Shown here piece by piece: positions 31,883 to 43,419 of a stretch of DNA of 64,000 nt (positions within the stretch are counted from its first letter, which is position 1; every line of letters begins with the position of its first letter). A program made the translations under genes and the position numbers. The stretch comes from Phytophthora sp. 'mugwort' (Eukaryota > Oomycota > Peronosporomycetes > Peronosporales > Peronosporaceae): assembly GCA_033558025.1 (NCBI GenBank), contig JAUCEF010000011.1, positions 3,100,001-3,164,000 on the forward strand, read 5' to 3'. The notes beneath the pieces are model-generated. The model saw only the letters and a program-made list of their open reading frames with translations, made no database searches and had not been told where the DNA came from.

Positions 31883-34251
31883 ATGAGTACTGATACGTAT
31901 GAAGATACGACGACGGAGACTCGGAATGCTGTTCTGGACGACGATCAACTCTATGAAGAAGGGTCAGTGGAAACGCAGTGGCGAGAAGCACTGGAAGATC
32001 GTCGGATTTCTATGGACGACGCCGAGGAGACTTGTGTGTTCCTTGTTGAAGACCTTCTAGCTGCCATCTTCGAGGAGATGCAAGTCCGTTTAGAGACTGC
32101 GTCGCTCTTTTCTCGGTCTGCGCAGCAAATGTGTCTGCAAGCGTTTGAAGCTGTCGATATGAGCGCGTTCCAAGCAGCAGAATCCCTCGATCGAATTTCT
32201 GGACTCACTCAGCACGAGCAGAGTACGAGACAGCAAGTGTTAAAGCCGCAGAGGAAATGGGGACACAGCTCGTTGTCTCGAACACGAGCTTCTGCTTCGA
32301 CGCCGTGGCTGGTTCAGTCTCCTCCACCATTATTGTTCCTGCGACATCTCTTGAAGTTCCTTACGTGTGATGACCGTGTGGACTTCGAGCTGCTACGATT
32401 TCCAACGTCAGAGGCGATCTCATCATTGACAGGCAAGCGAAAGCTACTCAGAAGTGCTACTGGAGCTAAAGGAGACAGCGACGGAGACTGGTGTATTCCT
32501 GTTGAGAGCATTACGGCGTTTCTACTACAAATTCTCTCAAAAGGACTCGTGAGCACCGTGCCAAGTGCCATAACGTTTGTGATGGCTATTAATCATGAAT
32601 TACTGGAAAAGAATAGCCACACAGCAGCGCGTGTAGCGTTACCACATCTCCAGCACTTTGTATACAAAGCTGTACTGAGCGCAGAGGATGAGATGGCCAA
32701 GATATTGACCGAGTCGACTCCTCGACCACGTACTTTTCAGACTGAAATTCCTTGTATGAAGCCTCACATTGGTCCACAAGAAGAAGTTTTAAGCTGTTAT
32801 GAGGCGGAGATGCCACCACTTTCGATTGAAATGGATCGTCGTGCTCCTGGTCAAGCGGGCAAGAAAGCAGCTTTAAGCGCTGCGAATGCTTCCCAACGTG
32901 CCATCTCGCGCAGAATCATCTTATTGCTGACGCCACCTCCACGACAAGGTAGTAACTGGACGACCGTGCGACACAACGTCGTTCTTCCTTCTGCAGTCAA
33001 GTCTACGACCATCACAGCCGAAGCTGACATGGATATCCATCTTCCAGTTGACAGCTATTCATCAGCGAGAAAATTTACGGAATTGTCCATTCAAACAGGA
33101 ACTGGAACGTTAGAGAACGATGCTACCCCGGATACTGCGGCTCTGTCGAATATTTTCTCGCTTGGGACTCCACGTCAGCTCTCAGCACATGAATTGGCGA
33201 GACGGACCGATCTCTTGGCACAGGTGGAACGTGAAGCAGCCCGTGCTCAGCGTCGAGCAACTACGACCGTCATTTCTTCACTGAGTCTGGACGTCTCCAC
33301 TGATCGACGAGTAACCGACGGTGCTCTGTGTACAGATGAACAGCAGTTTCAAGCTTACGTAGCAGCCAATTCCATCGTCACGACAGGTATCGCGTTCGAT
33401 GGACGTTCTGGCTCGTTGTCTCCAACTCGACCACAACAAAGTGATGAAAAGGGTAGCGCTTTACGAAGTCGAAGACGAGCGAATATCCAACGTAGTAGAT
33501 TCGAACTGGAGCAAGCTGCACTCCCATTTACTGTCTCGAACGGTAGTGTTCATGTAGAGCAAGAACGACTTGCAGCAATGTGTTCCCCGATTAAAAGGCC
33601 ACAAGCTCCTGGAAGTCCAATACAAACAGCTTCAACACTGGCATATTTACCCCAGCTTGAGGTCCGTAGCGTGGACAAACGTGGACCACGAAAGAATCCA
33701 AACTGCAAACAAAACTACAGCGTACGTGCTCTACAATATATGGTAAAATATTGCTCAATGTCTAACTGTATTTCTTTGTTTATATCAGATAACATTGGCT
33801 GAACATGAAGTTGATAGTGGTCAAATTCCTCTCCGATTGCCACTGATCCCAGTCGTATCTCCGATCAAAGCGAGTTTGCATCGTAAACATGTCGCATTCA
33901 AGTTACAGACTGACAAAGAGCGAGTATCGGCTTCGAATTTGTCCAAGTCACACGTGAGTCCAAAGCCCTCGACTAAGACTAAGCAACCAGTTTGGGGCTT
34001 GAAGACACGACCACCTCGAGCACGCAATTACCATTTTGGTGGCAAAAACGTTCGTAAAATTCACCATTACGACTATGAAAGTGATGAGGAATCGTCCAGT
34101 ACCAGACGCCAAGAGCAAGAGCTGCAGGTAAAGTTTATTTAGTGAGGGAAAACTCCTGTAAAGAATATCTCTAACTTTTTTTTGCTATGTGTAGTCTATA
34201 AATGCTCCTCGACGAAATATTTTAAATACTACTTCAAAGCTCGATGACTAA
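31883..34251 (+). CDS. Unrecognised 744-residue protein
   Basis: Exons 31883-33721, 33789-34127 and 34195-34251; both introns are 67 nt (GTACGT...ATATCAG with TCTAACTG branch; GTAAAG...TGTGTAG with CTAACTTTTT branch), phase 0 throughout. The start is ATG 31883 (MSTDTYEDTTTE); the frame also runs upstream from a GTG. The N-terminal 300 residues look alpha-helical and folded (VEDLLAAIFEEMQVRLE, SITAFLLQILSKGL). The middle is low-complexity, and the C-terminal third is basic (RSRRRANIQRSRFELE; ARNYHFGGKNVRKIHHYDY). No catalytic or membrane motif is seen and I cannot name a family. The gene ends only 16 bp before the stop codon of the convergent EF-hand gene. Confidence 0.72.
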
Positions 34252-34267
34252 CTTAAGTATCATTTTG

Positions 34268-35629
34268 TTAATATTCTTGTAGTTTCTTTTGTTCATCCAG
34301 AGCCACTTTGCCACTTTCAAGGTCGTTGGTAGATATGCGTTTTCTTCTGGGCCAGATCCCGACGGGAACGGGAGTCGAAGGTGGAGTCGAGACCATTGTC
34401 CTTCCCAGAATACTATACGCATCCGTGGCTGGATGTTCGCGCAGATATTTCATGGCGTCTTCGACACGGATCGAGTCGTTGTGTTCTCGACCGAGTGAAA
34501 TGAAGATTTTGTCTACGAAATGACGTGCGACTTCAAGTGTTTGAGGCGTCTGAGGAACGAGGAGACTGGCCAAGAAGAACAATTGCACTTCCTGTCGCTG
34601 GATGAGACCGTCTCCATTGAGATCGTACGCATGGAAGAGAAAGTCAATTCGACGTGAGGCGTCACCCTTCTCCAGTGCACTAAGTGCTGCGATAAACTCG
34701 GGCCAATCCAAAGTTCCAGATCCGTCAGTATCAAGGACATCAAAGGCGCGATCAACGAAGAGCTGGTCTTCAGCTGAAAGCTGTGGCACGCCATGACGTA
34801 GTGTCTGTTTGTCGATACCGTACGAGTTCGTGGCCATGGAACATAACGCTTTGAACCGAGTCCAACGTGCAAAGAGTTCAGTGCGTGAATACCCCGTCGC
34901 TGTCATTAAAGCTGCCATGTCTTGTTCCTGTAGAAATCCATGCTGTTTCGTCACGGAAAGTGTGTCATTGATCGAGATTGGCTCAGTACGGGGACGACGA
35001 GGCGTTTGCTGCTGTTGACGTGGTTTAGGAGAGACTTTAGTGGATACTGGAGACGTTCTGTTGACGTGAAGTGGATGAGCTCCTGGAGTTAACAAGATTT
35101 TCCTGTGTGCGTGAGCAATTCGAGACCGGAGATCGACATTTTCTGAATTTTGGTGCTTGACTGGAAACCTCTCGTGAGTGTTATCATTGTTTCTGATACT
35201 TTGAAAAGGTTTTGTAAGTTGTTGGAGATGAAGCTGTTCTGTGTGCATGTTGTAGGCAGAAATGATGGACAAACGTGACAGATTTCGTTCGGGTAATGGC
35301 TTGGCTCGAAGCAGAGAAAATTCTCTCATACATCTTAAATCCAACAGGGTGCGACTACGTAAAGCGTTTAAAACATTCGTGGCAGAACCTCCCGGTGCTG
35401 TTGGTTGGAAGCTTGAGACGTCGTTTACTGGAGTGTTCGGAACCGTCAAGATGAACGGAAGACTGGCAAGACCACGACGACGGTGCAATCTTATCGATGT
35501 GGCTTGGCTTGTCATATTCGATGACGTTGGGAAGATATCGAGCTCTGTATAGGGCGCCGTCATCTTCACCTGTGCCTGTGGATACCCCCGTGTAGACGAC
35601 GAAGACGAACGTTCGGTCATTGTGTGCAT
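34268..35629 (-). CDS. Calcium-binding protein with two EF-hands
   Basis: 453 residues, single exon, start MHTMTERSSSSS. The first 215 residues are basic and low-complexity. From about 225 comes a calcineurin-B/NCS-like helical region with two canonical loops: D300-E311 (DTDGSGTLDWPE) and D336-E347 (DLNGDGLIQRQE). A third degenerate hand may sit near IFISLGREHNDSIRVEDAMK. The tail is basic (WPRRKRISTNDLES). No kinase, lipid or membrane motif is attached, so it is a likely Ca2+ sensor with an unknown target. It is tail-to-tail with the 744-residue gene, 16 bp between stop codons, so the two 3' UTRs must overlap. Confidence 0.8.
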   Translation of the reverse strand: MHTMTERSSSSSTRGYPQAQVKMTAPYTELDIFPTSSNMTSQATSIRLHRRRGLASLPFILTVPNTPVNDVSSFQPTAPGGSATNVLNALRSRTLLDLRCMREFSLLRAKPLPERNLSRLSIISAYNMHTEQLHLQQLTKPFQSIRNNDNTHERFPVKHQNSENVDLRSRIAHAHRKILLTPGAHPLHVNRTSPVSTKVSPKPRQQQQTPRRPRTEPISINDTLSVTKQHGFLQEQDMAALMTATGYSRTELFARWTRFKALCSMATNSYGIDKQTLRHGVPQLSAEDQLFVDRAFDVLDTDGSGTLDWPEFIAALSALEKGDASRRIDFLFHAYDLNGDGLIQRQEVQLFFLASLLVPQTPQTLEVARHFVDKIFISLGREHNDSIRVEDAMKYLREHPATDAYSILGRTMVSTPPSTPVPVGIWPRRKRISTNDLESGKVALDEQKKLQEY

Positions 35630-36053
35630 GAAAGAATTGCGCTAATGCCAAGACGTCGATGGAGGAGAGAGAAGCTATCTTTGGTCTTACCTAAATCGAG
35701 TCTCCAATTATTCTAAAATAGAGGTTGTCATCTGCAAATAGCGGCGTGCAAAAATGGCTACAAGTAGAGCGACGCAAAGCTTGAAAATGGCTACATTATG
35801 ATACCAAAATTCCAGAGCAATGCACCCATACCAGCAGTTGAATCAGTGAAAATAGTGTACCCATCGGCTCTGCCGCTTACAACTTACCACGAGTAAAAGC
35901 CCGAGGAAAGACGAAACGTACGTGCGTAACGGTTCAGATTCTTGCGACCTTTTACCGGTTCCGAGTCTCATGTAACCCACTCATTCTCCGTCTTCCTGTC
36001 GGATAAACAACCACTCGAGACCTTCCTATCGTTCGAAGGGGTGAGTGAGAAAA
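35630..36053. other. Divergent promoter region
   Basis: Lies between the EF-hand gene and the GH16 gene, which start in opposite directions. No gene seen; a CACTCATTCTCC patch near 35978 is initiator-like. Confidence 0.4.
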
Positions 36054-38225
36054 ATGCATTCTAGACTCATGTCGGGCGTCACTTTAACGCTAGTCGCGAC
36101 GTCGGCGGCGTCGGAACGTGCAGACTCCATGATCACGTCTCGCTCCGGATTGAGTCCGTGGATCGATGCAGACACCCCCGAGGACGTTTACAACGTCACT
36201 TCGTCGCGTGGGGACACGTGGACGCTCGTCATGAGCGACGAATTCAACGTTCCTGGTCGCAATTTCTCACCAGGAGAAGACCACATGTGGACAGCGCTTG
36301 AAATGCCTGACGGTGTCAACTCTGCTTTGGAATACTATAGTATTAACATGACAAGTACCGTGACGGAGCCTGATGGTCGAGGTGTGTTTCAAATCAAAAT
36401 TATGGAAGAAAACAATATCACGTACACTGTATGGAACACTTACGCCGAGCCGGCTGGCTTCGAGACCCACAGTATGTACTACCGTGCTGGGATGGTTCAA
36501 TCTTGGAACAAATTCTGTTTCCAAGGCGGGAGAATGGAGGTCGTCGCGACGTTACCAGGCACAACAAGCTCGAGTAATCCGGATATGGGGGATATCAATG
36601 GCCGAGTCAAAGCCAACGCCTTCTACCCGACGTGGCCTGGGATTTGGCTCTTAGGGAATTTGGGTCGAGCTCTCTTTTCGCAATCAACGAGTCGAATGTG
36701 GCCCTGGAGTTACAATGAATGTGACGAAAGATATAAAGACAGTCAACGGATTAGCGCATGCGACGGTAATCCCGGCCATGGACTTAACCCGCATCAAGGA
36801 CGAGGAGCGCCAGAAATTGATTTATTGGAAGGAGGAGGTGTAGCCATCTCGTCGAGTATCCAACTTGCACCAGGAATGCCCGATGCCTTCCGTATTATCG
36901 CACCTACAAATGACACGAGTCCGTACTGTGTCTATAGCGCTGAGTGCAAGACGATCGGCGCGAATTTCCCAGGCATTCCAGCGAAAACTTATAAGGCTCG
37001 TGGCCATGACAGTTGGTATCAAGGTCTCCGGTATGCCCCTAACTCGCTTTGTACTGAAATGGGCAGTTTAAGACAAACTCCGAAAACAGTAATTGCAAAT
37101 TTGGAAAAAGGGATTACGAGCAATAATTGTGAAGGAGTCAACACATGTCCGGCATCAGGAGATGGCTACTCTGACGTCAATCTGATTGATGGAAAAGGAA
37201 CGAGATACTGGGGAGTCAACGATGTTGGTGGCTGCATGCCACTCATTAATGGCTACATGGGAGCATTCCTGTGTGACCCAGATAGTGACAACAAGAAATG
37301 TTCGGATCCTTTGGGCGCGGAGGAGCTGAAAAAGGATTTAATGGCACCTTTTGAGTACCAAATGGATGCCATTTCGGCGAATTGGCCTGTACAACTCGCA
37401 GCGTACACGAGTTATTTAAAATATCAACTCGAATGGGTCATGGGATCGAAAGGATATGTGCGCTGGATGTTAGAAGATATTGTGATTTTTGAGATCCCTG
37501 CCGAATCGATGGAAAATGTGCCACAAGATGAAGCCAAAACGAACCCCAAGAAGATTATGCTTGAAGAACCCATGTATATTATCTTTAACGTCGCTCTCTC
37601 GACAAGTTGGGGCACAACGCCTCCGAATCCTGGTCTTCCATGCCGCGGTGATGGTACCGATGCCAAGATTAACGCTATCTGCGACGGTTTCCCTATGTAC
37701 ATGAAGATTGACTATATTCGTGTGTATCAGGACCTCTCGGCCAGCTCAACTATGTCAATTGGCTGTGATCCGTCCACACATCCGACGAAACAATTTATTG
37801 AAGACCATATTGATGAATACGAGACGGAAGAAAACAAAGCGATTGAAGTCCATGGAGGTGCTAATTGCAGAGACGATTTCGACTGTACCGTTAGTACTTC
37901 ACAAATTTTGACGGGAACATGCCACAGCAATGGGAAATGCAGCTGTGGATCTTCTGGGGCCTGGGGTGGCCCGCGCTGCACCACAGCACTCGCTAATGCG
38001 GCGAACGGGGACGGTTTTGGCCCTCCCGTGGTCCTTTCGAGTCTCATAGGTGCTTTTTTCCTGCTCCTCTTCGCGTTTGTCGTGTACAAGATGATTGTCC
38101 AACGGAGTAGGAAGGCCATGGTGGGTGCTGGTATTACTCAGCCTGCAGTCCTTTCGAAGATCGAGATGGACGATATTCCTCGCTCAAATGGTGGCATCAG
38201 CGCGTCGGAAGAGAAAGTGGTGTAG
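36054..38225 (+). CDS. GH16 family SKN1/KRE6-like membrane glucan enzyme
   Basis: 723 residues from ATG 36054 (the in-frame GTG at 36045 is not used). A hydrophobic N-terminus (MSGVTLTLVATSAASERA) acts as signal peptide. The GH16 catalytic box APEIDLLEGG gives nucleophile E254, helper D256 and acid/base E259. This long form with inserted loops (FYPTWPGIWLLGNLGRALF, GYVRWMLEDIVIFEIP) is the SKN1/KRE6 type, tied to beta-1,6/1,3-glucan assembly in fungi and oomycetes. An EGF-like cysteine module (CRDDFDCT...CSCGSSGAWGGPRC) is followed by one membrane helix (about 659-682) and a short cytosolic tail. Several NxT/NxS sites suit a secreted ectodomain. The topology (N-terminal signal, C-terminal anchor) differs from yeast Kre6 (type II). 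Confidence 0.88.
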   Translation: MHSRLMSGVTLTLVATSAASERADSMITSRSGLSPWIDADTPEDVYNVTSSRGDTWTLVMSDEFNVPGRNFSPGEDHMWTALEMPDGVNSALEYYSINMTSTVTEPDGRGVFQIKIMEENNITYTVWNTYAEPAGFETHSMYYRAGMVQSWNKFCFQGGRMEVVATLPGTTSSSNPDMGDINGRVKANAFYPTWPGIWLLGNLGRALFSQSTSRMWPWSYNECDERYKDSQRISACDGNPGHGLNPHQGRGAPEIDLLEGGGVAISSSIQLAPGMPDAFRIIAPTNDTSPYCVYSAECKTIGANFPGIPAKTYKARGHDSWYQGLRYAPNSLCTEMGSLRQTPKTVIANLEKGITSNNCEGVNTCPASGDGYSDVNLIDGKGTRYWGVNDVGGCMPLINGYMGAFLCDPDSDNKKCSDPLGAEELKKDLMAPFEYQMDAISANWPVQLAAYTSYLKYQLEWVMGSKGYVRWMLEDIVIFEIPAESMENVPQDEAKTNPKKIMLEEPMYIIFNVALSTSWGTTPPNPGLPCRGDGTDAKINAICDGFPMYMKIDYIRVYQDLSASSTMSIGCDPSTHPTKQFIEDHIDEYETEENKAIEVHGGANCRDDFDCTVSTSQILTGTCHSNGKCSCGSSGAWGGPRCTTALANAANGDGFGPPVVLSSLIGAFFLLLFAFVVYKMIVQRSRKAMVGAGITQPAVLSKIEMDDIPRSNGGISASEEKVV

Positions 38226-38384
38226 ACTTTCATCTACTTACAGTACAGCAAAGCAGACTGCTGCGATTCACAGTAATATTTGCATTTGCTATTTGCTTTT
38301 TCCTGTTTGTAACTTTGAAATTTCAACAGTTTCTCAGCAAAAAGGCTTAAGAGTTTGTAATCGCGAGAAATTTAAGTTGCCTTA

Positions 38385-39761
38385 TTACTCGGAATCTCCG
38401 TCGTGGAATGTACCCGACAGAATCTTTTCTTCTTTGCCTAGTTCTTGGCTGTAGTAGTCAACACAAACAGACGTAAGGTTCTAAAATCCTGCCACCGAAG
38501 TAAACAATGCCAAGCGAAACATACCTCGACAGCTTCGGGATAGTCACATTGTTATCCAATTGGTTCTTCGACTGGGCCTTACTTCTGTCAACACTCGGCA
38601 CGAAGTCGCGATCTGGTCCGGAGAAAATATTCTTGATGGGCAGCAAAACCACACACGTTTAGCAACAGCTTAATCAGCATCAAAAAGCACAAAACAGTTC
38701 TCACCTTGGCGGCCGGGCTGACGATTGGAGCCTGTACGAACGGATTTTCCGTGGCATTGTCTCCAGTAGAACCTTGGAAAGCATTCCACGTCGGCTGGTG
38801 CGCAATGACTGCCGGTTTTTCTGTTACCATCAAACACACAACTAAATTATCAGCACACTCGTCGAGTTATCACCAGCGAACTACAAAATAACATACTTGC
38901 AGCCACAGTCTGCAAGCCGTGCAGCGACTGCCGCACTTGGGCCTTTTCACTCAGTAACTCGAGTCTCTGACGTTTCGTGTCTTGTTCTCTCTCCACCACT
39001 AGCCGACTCTCTGAGCTGTACGTGTGGCGGTTAGGCAGCGGTGGCAAGAAGCTCGGCACATGAGGTGGCAATCCCTCTCGTCGTCCAATCTTAGTCTGCT
39101 CGATAGTATTCCCAGAAATATCCCTCTTCCTGGCCGGAAATGCTGGAACATCTCTCGGGAACGGCCGTTTCGCCGTCTCCAAAGCCTTGACCAAGTCTTT
39201 CATCTCCACCGGAGCCGGCTCGAGGTCCTGTAAAGCCTGCATCACATCCGTGGCCTTGGGCTGCGCGCGTCCTGCCAGTTCAGCCACGTCCTTGGCCGCT
39301 CCTCCGATGCGCTGAATATCTGTGCAGATACTGGTTTTAGTTTCATTTACCAATAATATTGGTAAAGTTTACCGAAAATATTGCAATAGATTGTGCATAC
39401 ATTTGGCCAGAATCTCGGTCAGCGCGTCCGCCGCCGACTTCTGCACGGCGTCGAAGCCCACGCCACGTGCGATGTGTGCCACGCTCATGACCGACAAGTT
39501 GCGAGCGAACATGTCACCGCTGGACAGACCGGCGGCACCTCCGAGCGCGTCCAGGACGCCATCTGCCGCCTTCTTGCTCATGCTCACGCTGGTGCCGCTC
39601 GAGGCCGCGTGCGGCGCCTTGCGGGCCTCTTTCTTGCGGGAAGAGACATGCGAGGGGACGGAGCGGTTTGAGGAGGGCGAAGGCGCGGGTGCCTTGGACT
39701 TGGGAGGCTTGGGAGCGGCGGCGGACGCCTCCGCGGCCGAGCTCTTGGTGCCCGCCGTCAT
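38385..39761 (-). CDS. TAF8: TFIID subunit TAF8
   Basis: Five exons: 39401-39761, 38897-39319, 38705-38820, 38525-38631 and 38385-38448; introns 81, 76, 73 and 76 nt opening GTATGC, GTATGT, GTGAGA and GTATGT. The 356-residue product has a Ser/Ala/Pro-rich N-terminus and a histone fold typical of bromodomain-associated TAFs (FARNLSVMSVAHIARGVGF, ADALTEILAKYIQRIGGAAK across the first splice, ATDVMQALQDLE). Then comes the TAF8 proline motif (PPHVPSFLPPLPNRHTYSSE). TAF8 pairs with TAF10 and joins TAF2 in TFIID. The last three exons carry a less conserved tail ending GTFHDGDSE. An initiator-like TCACTTTAGTTTACATTTTT lies at 39780-39799. Stop is 159 bp from that of the convergent GH16 gene. Confidence 0.85.
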
Positions 39762-40908
39762 ATTGGCGAGTGAGTATGCAAAAATGTAAACTAAAGTGAT
39801 TAATTGGGTATTTTGTTTTAGAAATGAGTATATTATTGGGAAAAGGGAAATGGTAACGGTTTCTATTTCTACCCGTAACTATGGACAGAGCTTCAAGTTT
39901 TGATTCCCCCCCCCCGGCTCGTAGACTCTTTCTGTTTGTCCTTACGTGCACGATTTTCATCGCACCGCGAATAATTAACGGTGATCAACTTGTTATTTTT
40001 GACGAAGATGCGTACCGGCAAGTACACAACAGCTCTTTAACCTCTTCGCCATTTCTTGAGTTGCTTTGAAAGCAACATAACTCACAAATTTTCACGTATT
40101 GACCGCCGAAACCTCGGAAAAAAACCGAACAATCGGCCGAACTCTACACACCTGCGGTAAATCCCATTAACATTGAAGCTGCCAATGGAGGAGCTTTGGT
40201 CGCTTCGTCGCTGTGTTCCAGCAGGTCCTGCGGTGACTTCAATCACCGCTTTTAGCTCAGTCTCAGTGAACTGGGTCCCAGTTCACTTCCACGCACCGTC
40301 CTAGTATACGATCGATGTCACGGTCTCGACGGCGAGACACATTATGTGCACAGCAACAATGGCTCGGCTCAGCACTGCTGGTCGTGGGGATCGTCTTGTA
40401 GGTGGGTGACTTCGAGGAGAAGTGGGCAGTCATAGAATCTGCAAGCTTTTGAATTGTTTTTGCCTCAATTTGATTTGCCACAACGACGATGAAGCATACA
40501 ACCTGCTATGAAAACTTATAGCAGACTGCTGATCCGGTGGGTGTCCCGTCAAGCAGTCATCAAAGGACCTGCAGTCCATGACGCAACGACCGCACCGTCA
40601 CAGTCTCAAATACAACATGTACATCCAGCATTAGGTAGTAAGAATGTATTTTCCATGCATAATATTTTGATTTGCATTTCTTGGAAGTTCGTCTAATCAA
40701 TGGCCAAGCCAATAGGATCCTATACAGTTACATTGACAAGCTGACCAATAGCTTATTAAATTGGCTCCTTCTCGTAGTATTTATCTGACGTTTTATTTTC
40801 TTGGTTTCGTTACGAGTGCATGCAAACTTTTTTTTTGCATGTACTTTGCATCCGTGTGGTAAATACGTCCATCTCGTACGCCATGGAGCTACCACGCAGA
40901 CCCAAAGC
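39762..40908. other. Gene-free stretch
   Basis: Contains a C10 homopolymer (39906-39915) and a T-run near 40830. Small frames only; nothing recognised. Confidence 0.5.
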
Positions 40909-42955
40909 TTAGTAGACACGCGCAAAGGGCGGGACATGCTTGCACTCGTTCTCGTCCAGCGTCTGGTCCTGCACGGCACGGTACGCGATATGCGTCTTGC
41001 CCTCCTCGTTGTGGTAGGCGACAGTGTGCTTCATCCAGTTGACGTCGTCGCGATCCGTGAAATCCTCGCGAGCATGGGCACCACGAGACTCCTTACGGGC
41101 CTCAGCACCATGCATAGTACAGGATGCACATGCGAGCAGGTTACGCAGCTCCAAAGTTTCCGTGAGGTCCGTGTTCCAGATGAGCGAGCGGTCCGTCACC
41201 TTGATATCGTTGAACTTGGGCACGACCTCGTCAATCTTGTCCTTACCAGCCTCCAGTGACTCCTGCGTACGGTACACAGCAGCATCCACTTGCATGGTCT
41301 TCTGCATCTCTAGACGCAGTTCAGCTGTGGGGATGCTGCCATCCGCATAGCGCAGCTTGTCCACGTCATCAATAGCCTTCAGACCACCATCCTTGGGCAT
41401 CGGGCGCTTCTTCTGGCCAGGTTTGGTCAGCTCAGCAATGCGTTGAGCACAGGCACGGCCAAACACCACCAGATCCAGCAGCGAGTTGGCACCCAGACGG
41501 TTGGCGCCGTGTACTGAAGCACAGGCAGCCTCACCAGCAGCGAACAGACCAGGCACAATCTTGTCCGGGTACAGCTTACCAGGCTCGGGAAGGCCGCCAA
41601 CGTCAGGCACAACCACCTCACCAAGGTGGTTGGTAGCAATGCCACCCATATTGTAGTGCACAGTCGGCAGCACCGGGATGGGCTCCTTGGTCACGTCCAC
41701 GCCAGCGAAAATAGCAGCGGTCTCCGAGATACCTGGCAGACGTTCATGCAGCAGCTCAGGCGGCAGGTGGTCGAGGTGTAGAAAGATGTGGTCCTTGTCC
41801 TTGCCAACACCACGTCCCTCACGGATCTCCATTGTCATAGCACGCGACACGACATCACGTGAAGCCAGATCCTTGGCCGTGGGGGCATAACGCTCCATGA
41901 AGCGCTCACCTTCCGAGTTACGCAAGATACCGCCTTCACCACGCGATCCTTCCGTGATCAGGCAACCAGCACCGTAGATACCCGTGGGGTGGAACTGCAC
42001 GAACTCGGGGTCTTGAAGAGGGATGCCGGCACGCAGAGCCATGCCAGTACCGTCACCCGTGCAAGTATGGGCCGACGTGCACGAGAAGTAGGCGCGGCCA
42101 TAGCCGCCCGTGGCCAGCACCGTGTTGTTCGTGTGGAAGCGGTGGAACGTGCCGTCCTCCATGTTAAAGGCCATGACACCCACACACTCGCCAGCGTCGT
42201 TCATGATGAGGTCCAGAGCGAAGTACTCGATGAAGTACGACGTGTCGAAGGCCAGTGAGCGGCCGTACAGCGTGTGCAGCATGGCGTGGCCCGTGCGGTC
42301 AGCGGCGCATGCGGTACGACGTGCCTGGCCGCCCTTGCCGAACTCCAGACTCTGGCCACCAAAGGGCCGCTGGTAGATTTTGCCTTCTTCCGTGCGGGAG
42401 AACGGCAGGCCAAAGTCCTCAAGCTCGCGCACAGCTTCGGGAGCCTGTACAAGATACAAGAGCAAAATAACGTCAGCACATAGACGACCCATTTAACGCC
42501 GCAGAAACACGGCCATCGTCACCATGCTAGGACGAACACGGCGAGATACGCACCTCTCTGCACATGTAGTGGATGGCGTCCTGGTCTCCAAGCCAATCGC
42601 TGCCCTTGACCGTGTCGTACATGTGCCACCTCCAGTCGTCCACCGACATGTTGCCCAGCGCCGCATTGATGCCGCCCTGGGCCGCCACTGTATGCGAGCG
42701 CGTGGGGAACAGCTTCGATATGCAGGCCGTCTTGAGGCCGGCCTCAGCGCAGCCCATAGCCGCGCGCAGGCCGGCGCCGCCAGCGCCTACCACCACGGCG
42801 TCGTACTCGTGGTCCACGACTGTGTACTTGGACGTAAGCGCTGAGGTCTCGACGCCGGCCAGCGGCTGTGAGCTGCGCACCGCGAAGCCACGAGAGGTGA
42901 CCGGGCGGGCCAGCGCCTTGGCCAGCGTCTGCTTCATCTGCGAGGAGCGCAACAT
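40909..42955 (-). CDS. SDHA: Succinate dehydrogenase flavoprotein subunit
   Basis: Exons 42554-42955 and 40909-42444 with a 109-nt intron (GTGCGT...TTGTACAG), phase 0. The product is 645 residues. The N-terminus ([24 protein letters not shown]) is a mitochondrial targeting peptide. The FAD site [14 protein letters not shown] is followed by [12 protein letters not shown], whose His (H88) carries covalent FAD. Substrate-site motifs [21 protein letters not shown] and [20 protein letters not shown] are complete, and the C-terminus [13 protein letters not shown] is the usual end. SDHA oxidises succinate to fumarate in complex II/TCA cycle. Strong codon bias and an intact frame; the ORF that starts inside the intron at 42492 is an artefact. 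Confidence 0.96.
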
Positions 42956-43419
42956 GCTTGGATCTCGAGGAGTGGACGGACCACCGGAACCTCAGACTAT
43001 ACTTCGGCCGCAAAATCTGAACTGAAGCGAGCGGCTAGCCTCAAATTACGAAATGTATAAGTGTTTGTAAAGGTCATACGAAAGTGTTGAGAAAGATTTT
43101 AACCTTATTTGAGGTTTTAACATGATACCTACCAAAGTCGATAGGAATGGCTACGTATTAGTTTCAAATGAAAATTCATTATTACGACAATTTATAACGC
43201 TAACTTTAGTCGACAGATTAGATATTGTATGCAGTTTAAAAACCTTCAGATCCGGATACAAGTTCAACTTGTTAAAGGGTAAAGCATTGCCACGATGGCA
43301 CGTCACATAAGACTCGCTGTGGTGCGCAATGCAAGGAATCGCCATCAAGATCTCTGCAAAGGCTTCTCCAGTACGTCTAGTTTAGCATCTACAGTCTTCT
43401 ATTTTGGTACTTGTGGTCT
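42956..43419. other. Intergenic stretch
   Basis: Between CEP164-like (upstream) and SDHA, same strand. AT-rich from 43030; no gene seen. Confidence 0.45.

Noticed and set aside
42201..42492. Alternative start of SDHA inside the intron at 42492
   Set aside because: The ATG lies in the 109-nt intron; the exon at 42554-42955 supplies the targeting peptide and FAD-binding sequence.
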